The translations under genes were made by a program, and so were the position numbers. Under the pieces are notes generated by a model. It searched no databases, was not told the DNA's origin, and worked only from the letters and a program-made list of their open reading frames with translations. Source: IDS-8 sp035304285 (GTDB lineage Bacteria; Pseudomonadota; Gammaproteobacteria; Steroidobacterales; Woeseiaceae). Taken from it: a stretch of DNA of 39,004 bases. The stretch lies in contig DATGQI010000103.1 in the NCBI GenBank assembly GCA_035304285.1, positions 1-39,004 of the forward strand, written 5' to 3'. Shown here piece by piece: positions 7,515-15,800 of this stretch (positions are counted from its first letter, which is position 1; the number at the start of each line of letters is the position of its first letter).

Positions 7515-8261
7515 ATGCATCTGCAGGTAGTCAGCATATTCCCGGAGATGGTGGCAGGGATTGCCGAATACGGCGTTGTCGGGCGGGCGGTGACGCGTGG
7601 ACTCGTGACGCTCGGATGCGTGAACCCGCGCGATTTCGCAAAGGATGCGCATCGGACTGTGGACGACCGGCCTTACGGTGGAGGGCCGGGCATGGTAATG
7701 AAATACGAGCCGATGGCGGCCGCGATCGGAGCGGCAAAGCAGTCGGCACCGGCCGGCAGCCCGGTGGTGTGCCTGTCCCCCCAGGGCCCGGTGTTCGACC
7801 AGGCGAGGGCGAGAAGGTATGCGGCTCTGCCGGGGCTGATACTGCTCGCGGGCCGCTATGAGGGCATCGACGAGCGTTTGGTCGAGACGCAGGTGGACGA
7901 GGAACTCTCGATCGGCGATTTCGTCCTGAGCGGCGGCGAGGTGGCTGCGATGGTAGTGATCGACGCCGTGACGAGATTGCTGCCCGGAGTGCTTGGTGAT
8001 GAAGATTCCGCGGAGCAGGATTCGTTCACCGAGGGTCTGCTGGATCATCCGCATTACACGCGGCCTGAACTGGTGGATGGCAGGAAAGTGCCCGAAGTGC
8101 TGCTGTCCGGTGACCATGCACGGATAGCGCGATGGCGGCACAAGCAGGCCTTGGGCCGCAGTTTTTTGCGCCGCCCTGACCTGGTGCGCAAACTGCGCCT
8201 GAACGATGAGCAGCAACGGCTGCTGGATGAGTTTTTACGGGACCAGGAGTCTGCAAAGTAG
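7515..8261 (+). CDS. trmD: tRNA (guanine-N1)-methyltransferase TrmD
   Basis: SPOUT-family enzyme that methylates G37 of tRNAs with G36 using S-adenosylmethionine, preventing +1 frameshifting. The 248-residue product starts MHLQVVSIFPEMV at ATG 7515. A GTG further upstream (7479) would add 12 residues read from within rimM and is not needed. Seen motifs: DDRPYGGGPGMVM, LSPQGPVFDQ, LAGRYEGIDERLVE and ELSIGDFVLSGGE, which build the trefoil-knot cofactor site. The conserved catalytic Asp is in the GVLGDEDSAEQDSF region. Confidence 0.98.
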   Translation: MHLQVVSIFPEMVAGIAEYGVVGRAVTRGLVTLGCVNPRDFAKDAHRTVDDRPYGGGPGMVMKYEPMAAAIGAAKQSAPAGSPVVCLSPQGPVFDQARARRYAALPGLILLAGRYEGIDERLVETQVDEELSIGDFVLSGGEVAAMVVIDAVTRLLPGVLGDEDSAEQDSFTEGLLDHPHYTRPELVDGRKVPEVLLSGDHARIARWRHKQALGRSFLRRPDLVRKLRLNDEQQRLLDEFLRDQESAK

Positions 8262-8326
8262 TGGGCATTTCTGGTCGCAGCAGAAAGAATTTTCTGGACC
8301 CAACAACGGTTGGCAGGTAGAGAAAC

Positions 8327-8671
8327 ATGAGCAAAATAATCGAAGCGATAGAACAGGAACAGATGAGCAAGGAAGTGCCGGACTTCGCGCCTGGCGATAC
8401 CGTCGTAGTACAGGTAAAGGTCACGGAAGGCGAGCGCGAACGGTTGCAGGCGTTCGAGGGCATTGTCATTGCCAAGCGCAACCGGGGGCTCAATTCGTCG
8501 TTCACGGTGCGCAAGGTGTCGCATGGCGAAGGTGTTGAACGGGTTTTCCAGACGTACAGCCCGACAGTCAGTGCCATCCAGGTCAAGCGTCGGGGTGCCG
8601 TCCGTCGGGCCAAGCTTTACTACCTCCGCGATCGCACCGGCAAGGCCGCAAGAATCAAAGAGAAGATTTAG
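8327..8671 (+). CDS. rplS: 50S ribosomal protein L19
   Basis: Large-subunit protein at the 30S-50S interface. The 114-residue product, starting MSKIIEAIEQEQM, contains FAPGDTVVVQVKVTEG, FEGIVIAKRNRG, the GEGVERVFQTYSP block and a basic C-terminus (RRGAVRRAKLYYLRDRTGKAARIKEKI), all as in the family. It closes the rpsP operon. No intrinsic terminator is evident before tatT, 47 nt downstream. Confidence 0.98.
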   Translation: MSKIIEAIEQEQMSKEVPDFAPGDTVVVQVKVTEGERERLQAFEGIVIAKRNRGLNSSFTVRKVSHGEGVERVFQTYSPTVSAIQVKRRGAVRRAKLYYLRDRTGKAARIKEKI

Positions 8672-8718
8672 ACGGGGCAGGTCATCCGCTTGCGCGGGCG
8701 CCTGAACCAATCCAGAGC

Positions 8719-9627
8719 ATGAGTGTCTTTGCTGGCATGAGGACGCTTTCGCCCTGCCGATTCCTGCCTGGCTCGCGGATCTGCGGCATCCTGCTGGCGT
8801 TCGCTGCCATGATGGCGGCCGGCGGTTGTGCGTCGCTCATGTCATCTGCCGCGACCGGGATGGCCGAGAACCTGTCGGCCGCCGTGTTGAACCAGACCGA
8901 TCCCGAGACCGTCCGTGACGGCGCGCCTGCTTACATGCTGCTCCTCGACAGCTTCCTCGAAGAAAGCCCTGATGACCCGGAGCTGCTGACGGCAGCGGCG
9001 AATCTCTACGCATCCTATGGTTCGGTCTTCGCGGACGATCCGGATCGTGCAGAGCGGCTGACTGAGCGCGCCCGGCAATACGCCAGCAGGGCACTGTGCG
9101 TGAGTTATGCGGATTCCTGCGGGTGGCAGGATATGAGCTTTGAAACATTCGAAGCAACGCTGGCCGGCCTTGGACCGGAACATGCAGATGCCGTCTACAG
9201 CTATTCCATAGCGTCGCTTGCGTGGATACGCGCGCACAGCGAAGACTGGAACGCGCTGGCGCAACTGCCCCAGATGGATGCCCTGCTGAACCGCTACCTC
9301 GATATCGGCGGCGGCGAAATGAGAGGCAGTGTTTATACTTACCTCGGGATCCTTGCTACGCTCAGGCCACCGTCGCTTGGGGGCGAGCCCGAAAAAGGGC
9401 GGGAGTATTTCGAACGAGCAATCGAGCTGACGGATGGGCGGGATCTGAGCGTAAAGGTGGAATACGCGCGGGGATACGCCCGGCTGCTGTATGAGAGAGA
9501 ACTGCACGACCGCCTGTTGCACGAGGTAATGGAGGCGGATCCAGGCGTTCCCGGTTACACGCTGACCAATGTACTTGCACAACGCGATGCGGCCGAACTT
9601 CTCGCCGGCGCTGACGAATATTTCTGA
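8719..9627 (+). CDS. TatT-like TRAP transporter-associated lipoprotein (T component)
   Basis: Predicted lipoprotein of 302 residues with a hydrophobic signal segment (about 23-36) ending MMAAGGC, a relaxed lipobox with Cys37. The mature part is helical and repeat-like (YMLLLDSFLEESPDDPELLTAAANLYASYGSVF, then RQYASRALC and further repeats), as in the TatT family first seen in Treponema TRAP operons. There T forms a trimeric TPR-like scaffold that docks the P-component and is proposed to help handle hydrophobic ligands. The position directly before dctP, dctQ and dctM supports this. Start at 8719 is uncertain: ATG 8737 would also leave an intact signal peptide, and neither has a strong ribosome-binding site. 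Confidence 0.82.
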   Translation: MSVFAGMRTLSPCRFLPGSRICGILLAFAAMMAAGGCASLMSSAATGMAENLSAAVLNQTDPETVRDGAPAYMLLLDSFLEESPDDPELLTAAANLYASYGSVFADDPDRAERLTERARQYASRALCVSYADSCGWQDMSFETFEATLAGLGPEHADAVYSYSIASLAWIRAHSEDWNALAQLPQMDALLNRYLDIGGGEMRGSVYTYLGILATLRPPSLGGEPEKGREYFERAIELTDGRDLSVKVEYARGYARLLYERELHDRLLHEVMEADPGVPGYTLTNVLAQRDAAELLAGADEYF

Positions 9628-9731
9628 CGCCGGTATCTTGCACAGGCGATTCCAGGCAGTCGCGACTGGCGCAGTGACGAACACGAACTTTCATATACTT
9701 TATGCTTGATGGATATACCCGGAGAACGCGC

Positions 9732-10763
9732 ATGCGATATTCGAGGCTCATAACCGCTGCGGCGATGGTGCTTGCACTGTTTGCCGCGGCACAGGCAGGC
9801 GCGGCGGACCTCAAGATCGCCACGGTCCTGCCCGAGAACACCCAATGGATGAAGGACATGCGTGCGGGTGCTGCCGAAATTCGCGAGCGAACCGACGGGC
9901 GCGTCAACTTCAAGTTCTATTCCGGTGGCGTACAGGGCAATCCGAACAAGGTACTGCGCAAGATCAAGATCGGGCAGTTGCACGGTGGCGCATTCACACC
10001 GACGGATCTGCAGCAGGTTTACCCTGACCTGAACATTTACGGCCTGCCGTTCCTCTTCGAATCGGTAGAAGAAGTGAATTACGTACGCGAACGGGTCGAC
10101 CCCATATTGATGGAAGGCCTGGAGGAAGCCGGGTTCGTCAGTTTCGGCTTTTCGAGTGGCGGATTCGCCATCATCATGTCAAATGTACCTGTACGCAGCC
10201 ATGCCGATCTGAAGGGGCGGAAGATATGGGTCCCCGAAGGCGACCTGATCAGCTATGAGACGATGAAAGGACTGCAGCTGTCACCGGTGACGCTGCCCAT
10301 TACGGATGTGCTAACGGGACTGCAAACGGGGCTCATCGACATCGTTGCGATGTCGCCTGCCGGCGCACTCGTGTTGCAATGGCATACGAAGGTCGAGTAC
10401 CTGACGAAACTGCCGATCCTGTACTCCATGGGCTTCATGGCGATTGACGACCGCGCCTTTAATCGCATCGACGAGGCCGATCAGGCGGTGGTGCGGGATG
10501 TAATGAGCAGGATCTACGCCGAGTGGGACGCCGAGAACCAGCAGGACGCGGACAACGCGCTGCAGGCGCTCATCAAGTCAGGAATAGAGGCAGTGGAGCC
10601 CGCGCCCGGTGAGCAAGAGAAACTGCAGGGCCTCATGAAACGGCAGAATCGCATCATGGCCGGCAAAGGGCTTTTTTCCGAGAGCCTGCTCGAGGAAGTG
10701 CTGACGCACATCAACACCTATCGAAGTGAATTCGACTCCGACGAGTCGGTCGCGGCGCATTAG
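9732..10763 (+). CDS. TRAP transporter substrate-binding protein (DctP/TatP type)
   Basis: Periplasmic solute-binding subunit of 343 residues. Signal peptide MRYSRLITAAAMVLALFAAA with cleavage near AGAA/DLKIA; GGAGAA precedes ATG 9732. The body follows the DctP fold (ADLKIATVLPENTQWMKDM, GAFTPTDL, DLKGRKIW, TGLQTGLIDIVAMSP). In most DctP proteins the last segment of the first hinge reads KIR, and that Arg pairs with the substrate carboxylate; here Trp166 takes its place (KIWVPEGD). This suggests a non-carboxylate or hydrophobic ligand, in line with the TatT neighbour. The stop codon TAG coincides with the left end of the palindromic element at 10761, so the original C-terminus may have differed. 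Confidence 0.92.
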   Translation: MRYSRLITAAAMVLALFAAAQAGAADLKIATVLPENTQWMKDMRAGAAEIRERTDGRVNFKFYSGGVQGNPNKVLRKIKIGQLHGGAFTPTDLQQVYPDLNIYGLPFLFESVEEVNYVRERVDPILMEGLEEAGFVSFGFSSGGFAIIMSNVPVRSHADLKGRKIWVPEGDLISYETMKGLQLSPVTLPITDVLTGLQTGLIDIVAMSPAGALVLQWHTKVEYLTKLPILYSMGFMAIDDRAFNRIDEADQAVVRDVMSRIYAEWDAENQQDADNALQALIKSGIEAVEPAPGEQEKLQGLMKRQNRIMAGKGLFSESLLEEVLTHINTYRSEFDSDESVAAH

Positions 10764-10927
10764 CCCGGACTATTCATGAATCGCCGCGACGATTGCGCAG
10801 AGATTTGTTCGCACAAGGGATTTTCCGACCGAGCGGAATACCAGTGTGTATTCCAAAGGGAGGAAAACCCCTTGTGTGAACAAAGATCAGGCAAGGGCGT
10901 GAGCGTATTCATGAATAGTCCGGGCTA
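10761..10927. mobile_element. 167-bp palindromic MITE-like element between dctP and dctQ
   Basis: Perfect 21-bp terminal inverted repeats: TAGCCCGGACTATTCATGAA plus T at 10761-10781 and its exact complement at 10907-10927. Inside, 10801-10826 pairs imperfectly with 10862-10888 (AGATTTGTTC...GATTTTCC against GGAAAACCCC...GAACAAAGATC), and GGAATAC (10835-10841) pairs with GTATTCC (10848-10854). The whole unit can therefore fold as one long hairpin. TA flanks both ends of GCCCGG...CCGGGC, which would fit a TA target duplication. There is no coding capacity. Small size, terminal repeats and lack of a transposase fit a MITE; a regulatory RNA hairpin is the alternative. Confidence 0.72.
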
Positions 10928-10949
10928 GGGCGCGTGGCCACGGGTTTCC

Positions 10950-11471
10950 GTGGTGAGTGACAACCTGTCGCGCGCGCTCGAGCGGCTGAGACTGTTAGGC
11001 ACCGCGGTTGAAAACGCGCTGCTGGTCTTGTTGCTCAGTGCGATGATGTTGCTGGCCGTTGGCCAGATTGTCCTCCGGATGTTCTTCGACTCAGGCCTGC
11101 TCTGGGCGGACGAGCTTCTCAAGATTCTCGTTCTCTGGATTGCACTGGTTGCTTCGGTCGCGGCGGCCCGAAGCCGGCGCCACCTACGCATCGATGTGCT
11201 TTCAAGGTACGTTCCACAACGGTATGCACGCGTTCCCGAGCTGCTCGTCGACCTGTTCGCGGCTGGCATCTGCGGCTTCATCGCCTGGCACTCGCTGCAA
11301 TTCATCCTTCTTTCCATGGGCGATACGGTGCTCGTCGACATCCCGTCATGGGTCGCGCAGGGCATATTGCCGCTCGCCTTCCTGCTGATGTGCTACCGGT
11401 TCACGTTGCACTTCCTCGCAGGCTTCTTTCGCGTCCTGCGGGGAAGCCCCACGCGGATCCCCGGGCCGTGA
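10950..11471 (+). CDS. TRAP transporter small permease (DctQ)
   Basis: Inner-membrane small subunit of 173 residues with four hydrophobic helices (about 24-45, 60-78, 98-116, 138-158). The motif GLLWADELLKILVLWIALV is typical of DctQ (PF04290-type). The start is weakly defined: GTG 10950 or GTG 10953, with no Shine-Dalgarno, and an in-frame TAG at 10926-10928 formed at the right end of the palindromic element blocks any earlier start. A 6-bp hairpin (CCACGG 938-943 / CCGTGG 948-953 after 10,000) covers the start. The element may have removed the original initiation signals, so expression could be low. The gene overlaps dctM by GTGA. Confidence 0.9.
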   Translation: MVSDNLSRALERLRLLGTAVENALLVLLLSAMMLLAVGQIVLRMFFDSGLLWADELLKILVLWIALVASVAAARSRRHLRIDVLSRYVPQRYARVPELLVDLFAAGICGFIAWHSLQFILLSMGDTVLVDIPSWVAQGILPLAFLLMCYRFTLHFLAGFFRVLRGSPTRIPGP

Positions 11472-12727
11472 TCGCGTTCAGCATCCTGCTGCTGCTTCTC
11501 GCTGTTCTCGGCGCGCCTTTATTTACCGTGATAGCTGCAAGCGCCATGCTGGGGTACCAGCAGGAAGGCATTGACCTGATGGCGATCGCCATCGAAATCC
11601 TGGGGATTGCGGAGATGCCATTTTTGTCGGCCATTCCGCTGTTCACGTTCGCCGGATACCTGCTGAGCGAGAGCAACGCACCGCGCCGCCTCGTTCGGCT
11701 GACGAACGCAGTGCTCGGGTGGATGCCGGGCGGCCTGGCCCTCGTTGCGCTTGCCGCCTGTGCCTTCTTCACGGCCTTTACCGGCGCCTCCGGCGTTACC
11801 ATCATCGCACTCGGCGCGATCCTGTATCCGGCGCTGCAGCACGACGGTTACCCGGACAATTTCAACCTTGGGCTGGTAACGAGCGGCGGGAGCCTGGGGT
11901 TGCTGTTTGCTCCATCGCTGCCATTGATTCTCTACGGCGTCATCGCGGAGGTGCCCATCGACGGACTGTTCCGCGCGGGCATTCTGCCGGGTCTCCTGAT
12001 GCTGGTCATGCTTGCCGGTTGGAGCTTCTGGGTCAACCGCCACAACCGCAAGCCTCCTGGCAGTTTCTCCTGGCGGGAGGTCGGAGGAGCCCTTCGGGAA
12101 TCGTTGTGGGAATTGCCGCTGCCTTTCGTTGTGCTGGGCGGCATCTATTCCGGCTTCTTCGCCGTCTCCGAAGCTGCGGCGGTGACTGCGCTGTACGTGC
12201 TCTTGGTCGAGGTGTTCATCCTGCGCGAGATCCGGATAAAGGACCTGCCGCTCATCATGCGCGAGTCGATGCTCCTGGTGGGCGGCATCCTGATCATTCT
12301 CGGCGTCTCGCTCGCATCGACCAACTACATGATTGACGCGGGTGTACCGCAGAAACTGCTTTCCATCGTGGCCGAGCTCGTCACCAGTCCGGCAAGTTTC
12401 CTGTTGCTGTTACTCGTGTTCCTGCTGATCCTGGGCGCTATCCTGGACATCTTTTCTGCGATCGTGCTCGTAGTGCCGCTCGTTCTGCCGATAGCGGCAC
12501 AGTACGGGGTAGACCCGTTCCACCTCGGCATAGTGTTCCTCGCAGCGATGCAACTCGGCTACCTGACGCCGCCGGTCGGCCTGAACCTTTTCATCGCCAG
12601 CTACCGGTTTGACCAGCCGATCATGAAGGTCTATTCCGCGACCTTCCCGTTCCTGGTTATTCTGTTGTTGTCTGTCATTGTTATAGCATTTTGGCCACAA
12701 TTATCAGTATGGCTCGTGAACGTATGA
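11468..12727 (+). CDS. TRAP transporter large permease (DctM)
   Basis: Sodium-coupled transport subunit, 419 residues, about 12 membrane helices in the inner membrane. GTG 11468 overlaps the dctQ stop (GTGA), so translation is coupled. A longer reading frame back to 11348 exists, but its extra residues are read from inside dctQ in another frame and are Arg/Pro-rich, so it is rejected. Family features: MIAFSILLLLLAVLGAP start, FTAFTGASGVTIIALGAILYPAL, GLLFAPSLPLILYGV and LGYLTPPVGLNLFIAS, the conserved DctM ion/substrate-site segments. It completes the tatT-dctP-dctQ-dctM set; sppA follows 40 nt later and may be co-transcribed. Confidence 0.95.
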   Translation: MIAFSILLLLLAVLGAPLFTVIAASAMLGYQQEGIDLMAIAIEILGIAEMPFLSAIPLFTFAGYLLSESNAPRRLVRLTNAVLGWMPGGLALVALAACAFFTAFTGASGVTIIALGAILYPALQHDGYPDNFNLGLVTSGGSLGLLFAPSLPLILYGVIAEVPIDGLFRAGILPGLLMLVMLAGWSFWVNRHNRKPPGSFSWREVGGALRESLWELPLPFVVLGGIYSGFFAVSEAAAVTALYVLLVEVFILREIRIKDLPLIMRESMLLVGGILIILGVSLASTNYMIDAGVPQKLLSIVAELVTSPASFLLLLLVFLLILGAILDIFSAIVLVVPLVLPIAAQYGVDPFHLGIVFLAAMQLGYLTPPVGLNLFIASYRFDQPIMKVYSATFPFLVILLLSVIVIAFWPQLSVWLVNV

Positions 12728-12767
12728 AGCGGTATTCACCATTCAGGAACGCAGGCAGGAGACGAAA

Positions 12768-14618
12768 ATGAGTAAACGAAGCGCACTGGCCAGGTTCTTT
12801 GGCGCGATCTGGACCGGGGTCAACGGGGTCAGGAAGGTCCTGCACCTGTTGCTGTTGCTGTTTATTTTTTCGATCGTGCTCGGGGTGCTATCTGCATCGT
12901 CACCGAAACTGCCCGACCAGGCTGCGCTCGTAATCCGGCCTTACGGCGAACTGGTGGAGCAACTGCAAGGTGACCCGTTCGAACGCGCCATGGGCGAGCT
13001 GTTAGGCGATGCTGAACCGCAGGTCCTGGTCCAGGACATCGTCGATGGCCTGCAGTTCGCGAAAGATGATGACCGCATAAAGGTCGTGTTGCTGGATCTC
13101 GATACCTTCGGCGGGGGAGGCTTGAGCAAGCTGCAGCGGGTCGGCGACGCCATCGATGATTTCCGCGAAAGCGGCAAGCCGGTCATCGCGATGGCAGACG
13201 GCTATGCGCAGCCGTCCTACTACGTCGCTTCGCGTGCCGACCAGGTGTTCATGCATCCGGAAGGATTCCTGATGTTTCGCGGCTACGGCATCTACCAGAA
13301 CTACTTCAAGGAGGCGATCGACAAGCTGAAGATCGACTGGAACGTGTTCAAGGTCGGCACCCACAAGTCCGCAGTAGAGCCTTTTACCCGCAATGACATG
13401 TCCGACGAAGACCGCAGTTCCATGACGGCCCTCCTGTCGCAGTTCTGGAGCCACTATCGCGATGACGTCCAGGCTGCACGGCAGTTAAACGAAGACGCCC
13501 TGGATGACCTGGTGGAGAACTACCTGGAACACGTGCGTAACGCTGGCGGCAGCATGGCGCAGGCGGCCCTCGACGCGGGGCTGGTTGACGAACTCCTGAC
13601 TCACGAAGAGGTCCGCGACAGGGTCGCCGAATTCGCCGGTTCGGATCCGGACAATGTGGATTACTATAATGCAGCGGAACTCGGTGATTATCTCGAACAC
13701 ATGCGACTCGTTCGCGGTGACCTGGCCAGGAAAGACAACGTGGCAATAGTCATTGCTTCCGGGGAGATAATGGACGGCACGCAGCCCCCGGGCACGATCG
13801 GTGGAGATTCCACCGCCGAGGTGCTCCGCCGCGTCCGGATGGACGACTCGGTCAGGGCAGTCGTGCTGCGCGTGGACAGTCCCGGAGGCAGCGCATTCGC
13901 GTCGGAAGTTATCCGTAACGAAGTACAGGCATTGCAAGAAGCCGGCATACCGGTGGTTGCTTCCATGAGCAGCGTCGCCGCCTCAGGCGGCTACTGGATA
14001 TCGATGGCAGCCGACCAGATCTACGCGAGCCCGTCGACCATTACCGGGTCGATCGGCATCTTCGGCATGTTCCCGACGATTCAGCGATCACTCAACTCTC
14101 TCGGCATTCACACGGACGGTGTCGGGTCCAGTAAATGGGCCGGCGAACTGCGCCCGGACCGTGCGATGTCGGATGATGCGAAAGCCCTTGTCCAGTTGAT
14201 GATCGAGGACGGTTACGACGACTTCATCAGCAAGGTCGCTATGCACCGCAACATGGAGCAGGTGGAAGTGGATCGCGTTGCACAGGGCCAGGTATGGACA
14301 GGCACCGATGCCCTCGACCACGGGCTAATCGACGGGCTTGGCGGACTCGAGGAAGCCATCGCCGCCGCCGCGGGGCTCGCCGATCTCGATGCCGATGCAT
14401 TCGGCCTGAAGTACTACGAGAAGGTGCTGTCTCCCGCGGAGCAACTCACGCTGCAGTTCCTGTCGTCCGCGGCGGGCATCGGCCTCGACGTGACAAAGCT
14501 GGTGAACCGCCACTCCTCATTGGAGCAGGTTGCCGGAGTGGTCGCGGAAACGCTCTCGCCAATGCTGCGGTTCAACGACCCTAAAGGAATGTACGCGCAC
14601 TGCTTCTGCGTGTTCTAG
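12768..14618 (+). CDS. sppA: Signal peptide peptidase SppA, 67 kDa type
   Basis: Membrane-anchored serine protease that degrades cleaved signal peptides on the periplasmic face. The 616-residue product has one N-terminal anchor (about 24-43), then two tandem ClpP-like domains. The catalytic Lys is Lys200 in GTHKSAVEPF (N-terminal domain) and the Ser is Ser406 in SVAASGGYW (C-terminal domain), equivalent to E. coli Lys209 and Ser409. VDSPGGSAFASEVI and TGSIGIFG are further motifs. Length matches the long gammaproteobacterial form. The last base of the TAG stop is also the first base of a GGGACAGATTT palindrome, so the repeat cluster abuts the gene exactly. Confidence 0.96.
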   Translation: MSKRSALARFFGAIWTGVNGVRKVLHLLLLLFIFSIVLGVLSASSPKLPDQAALVIRPYGELVEQLQGDPFERAMGELLGDAEPQVLVQDIVDGLQFAKDDDRIKVVLLDLDTFGGGGLSKLQRVGDAIDDFRESGKPVIAMADGYAQPSYYVASRADQVFMHPEGFLMFRGYGIYQNYFKEAIDKLKIDWNVFKVGTHKSAVEPFTRNDMSDEDRSSMTALLSQFWSHYRDDVQAARQLNEDALDDLVENYLEHVRNAGGSMAQAALDAGLVDELLTHEEVRDRVAEFAGSDPDNVDYYNAAELGDYLEHMRLVRGDLARKDNVAIVIASGEIMDGTQPPGTIGGDSTAEVLRRVRMDDSVRAVVLRVDSPGGSAFASEVIRNEVQALQEAGIPVVASMSSVAASGGYWISMAADQIYASPSTITGSIGIFGMFPTIQRSLNSLGIHTDGVGSSKWAGELRPDRAMSDDAKALVQLMIEDGYDDFISKVAMHRNMEQVEVDRVAQGQVWTGTDALDHGLIDGLGGLEEAIAAAAGLADLDADAFGLKYYEKVLSPAEQLTLQFLSSAAGIGLDVTKLVNRHSSLEQVAGVVAETLSPMLRFNDPKGMYAHCFCVF

Positions 14619-14777
14619 GGACAGATTTCAAATCTGTCCCTCGTCTCGTGGCTGGGCAGGGGACAGATTTCGTGGCTGGGCAGGGGACAGATTTAATTAA
14701 ATCTGTCCCCTTAATCCGTCCCGTGGTTGGGCAGGGGACAGATTTAATTAAATCTGTCCCCTTAATCTGTCCCCTTA
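14618..14777. repeat. Cluster of GGGGACAGATTT palindromes between sppA and tdh
   Basis: Three palindromes: a 23-nt one (14618-14640, arms GGGACAGATTT around one C) and two perfect 28-bp ones (14683-14710, 14734-14761), each GGGGACAGATTTAA followed by its complement. A direct repeat, CGTGGCTGGGCAGGGGACAG plus ATTT, occurs at 14647-14670, 14671-14694 and, with one change, 14722-14745. Extra half-sites (TTAATCCGTCCC, CTTAATCTGTCCCC) run into the tdh stop codon. Similar GGGGACAGATTT palindromes are common in gammaproteobacterial genomes and are often seen near REP-associated (Y1/IS200-like) transposases. No transposase is encoded here. They probably also terminate the convergent sppA and tdh transcripts. 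Confidence 0.85.
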
Positions 14778-15800
14778 ATCCCAGCGCAGGATCACCTTGC
14801 CTGACTGGCCCGAGGCCATGAGCTGGAATGCCTGCTCGTAGTCCTCGTGCCCGAAGCGATGAGTGATGATCGGCTGAATGTCGAGTCCGCTTTGCAGCAT
14901 GCTGGCCATCTTGTACCAGGTTTCGAACATCTCACGGCCGTAGACGCCTTTGAGGGTGAGGCCCTTGAAGATGACCTCGTTCCAGTCGATGGCGGTTTCG
15001 GCGGGAGGTATACCCAGAATGGCGACGTTGCCGCCGTGATGCATCGTGCGCAACAGGTCGCGGAAGGCGGACGGGTTGCCTGACATCTCCAGGCCGACGT
15101 CGAAGCCTTCTTCCATGCCGAGTGCGCGCATCGTCTCCTCGAGGCTTCCGGCGGAAACATCCAGTGCGACGGAGGCTCCCATCTGCTTCGCGAGCTTCAG
15201 CCGGTACTCGTTCACGTCGGTGACCACGATGTGTCGGGCGGCGGCATGCCGGGCAATTGCGACTGCCATGATGCCGATCGGCCCCGCGCCTGTAATGAGC
15301 ACGTCCTCTCCTACGAGGTCGAAGGAGAGGGCGGTGTGTGTCGCGTTACCGAGCGGGTCCAGTATCGCGGCCATCTCGTCTGTGATGGAGTCCGGCAGCT
15401 TGAATACGTTGAATGCCGGAACGGAAATGTATTCTGCGAATGCTCCGGCGCGGCTTACGCCGATGCCCACCGCGTTCCTGCAGAGGTGCCGCCGCCCGGC
15501 GCGGCAGTTCCGGCAGACGCCGCAGGTGATATGTCCTTCTGCCGAGACCCGATCTCCTGTTGCAAGCCCGCGCACTTCGCTGCCGCACTCGACGATCTCG
15601 CCGGAAAACTCGTGGCCGATCGCCAGCGGCACCGGAATCGTCTTTTGCGCCCAGTCGTCCCAGTTGTAGATATGGATGTCCGTGCCGCATATGGCGGAGC
15701 GACGCACCTTGATGAGAACGTCGTTGTGCCCGGGCACCGGTAGAGGCACGTCCTCAAGCCAGATACCCTTCTCCGCTTTTGCCTTGACCAATGCGCGCAC
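14775..15800 (-). CDS. tdh: L-threonine 3-dehydrogenase
   Basis: NAD-dependent zinc alcohol dehydrogenase-family enzyme: oxidises L-threonine to 2-amino-3-ketobutyrate, which Kbl cleaves to glycine and acetyl-CoA. The 341-residue product has catalytic zinc ligands Cys38 (AICGTDIHIYNWD), His63 and Glu64 (GHEFSGE), structural zinc Cys93, Cys96, Cys99 and Cys107, and the Rossmann motif GAGPIGIMA. Numbering equals E. coli Tdh. The start is GTG (15798-15800) and shares one base with the kbl stop, so the two are translationally coupled, kbl first. The 3' end runs into the palindrome cluster, leaving the C-terminus VILRWD intact. Confidence 0.97.
   Translation of the reverse strand: MRALVKAKAEKGIWLEDVPLPVPGHNDVLIKVRRSAICGTDIHIYNWDDWAQKTIPVPLAIGHEFSGEIVECGSEVRGLATGDRVSAEGHITCGVCRNCRAGRRHLCRNAVGIGVSRAGAFAEYISVPAFNVFKLPDSITDEMAAILDPLGNATHTALSFDLVGEDVLITGAGPIGIMAVAIARHAAARHIVVTDVNEYRLKLAKQMGASVALDVSAGSLEETMRALGMEEGFDVGLEMSGNPSAFRDLLRTMHHGGNVAILGIPPAETAIDWNEVIFKGLTLKGVYGREMFETWYKMASMLQSGLDIQPIITHRFGHEDYEQAFQLMASGQSGKVILRWD

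Noticed and set aside
11348..11467. Longer N-terminus for dctM
   Set aside because: These 40 codons lie inside dctQ in another frame and are Arg/Pro-rich; GTG 11468 overlaps the dctQ stop and begins the hydrophobic first helix.
14647..14761. Direct repeats that could suggest a CRISPR array
   Set aside because: Unit spacing is irregular (0 to 27 nt), the repeats themselves are palindromes, there are no unique spacers of constant length and no cas genes.
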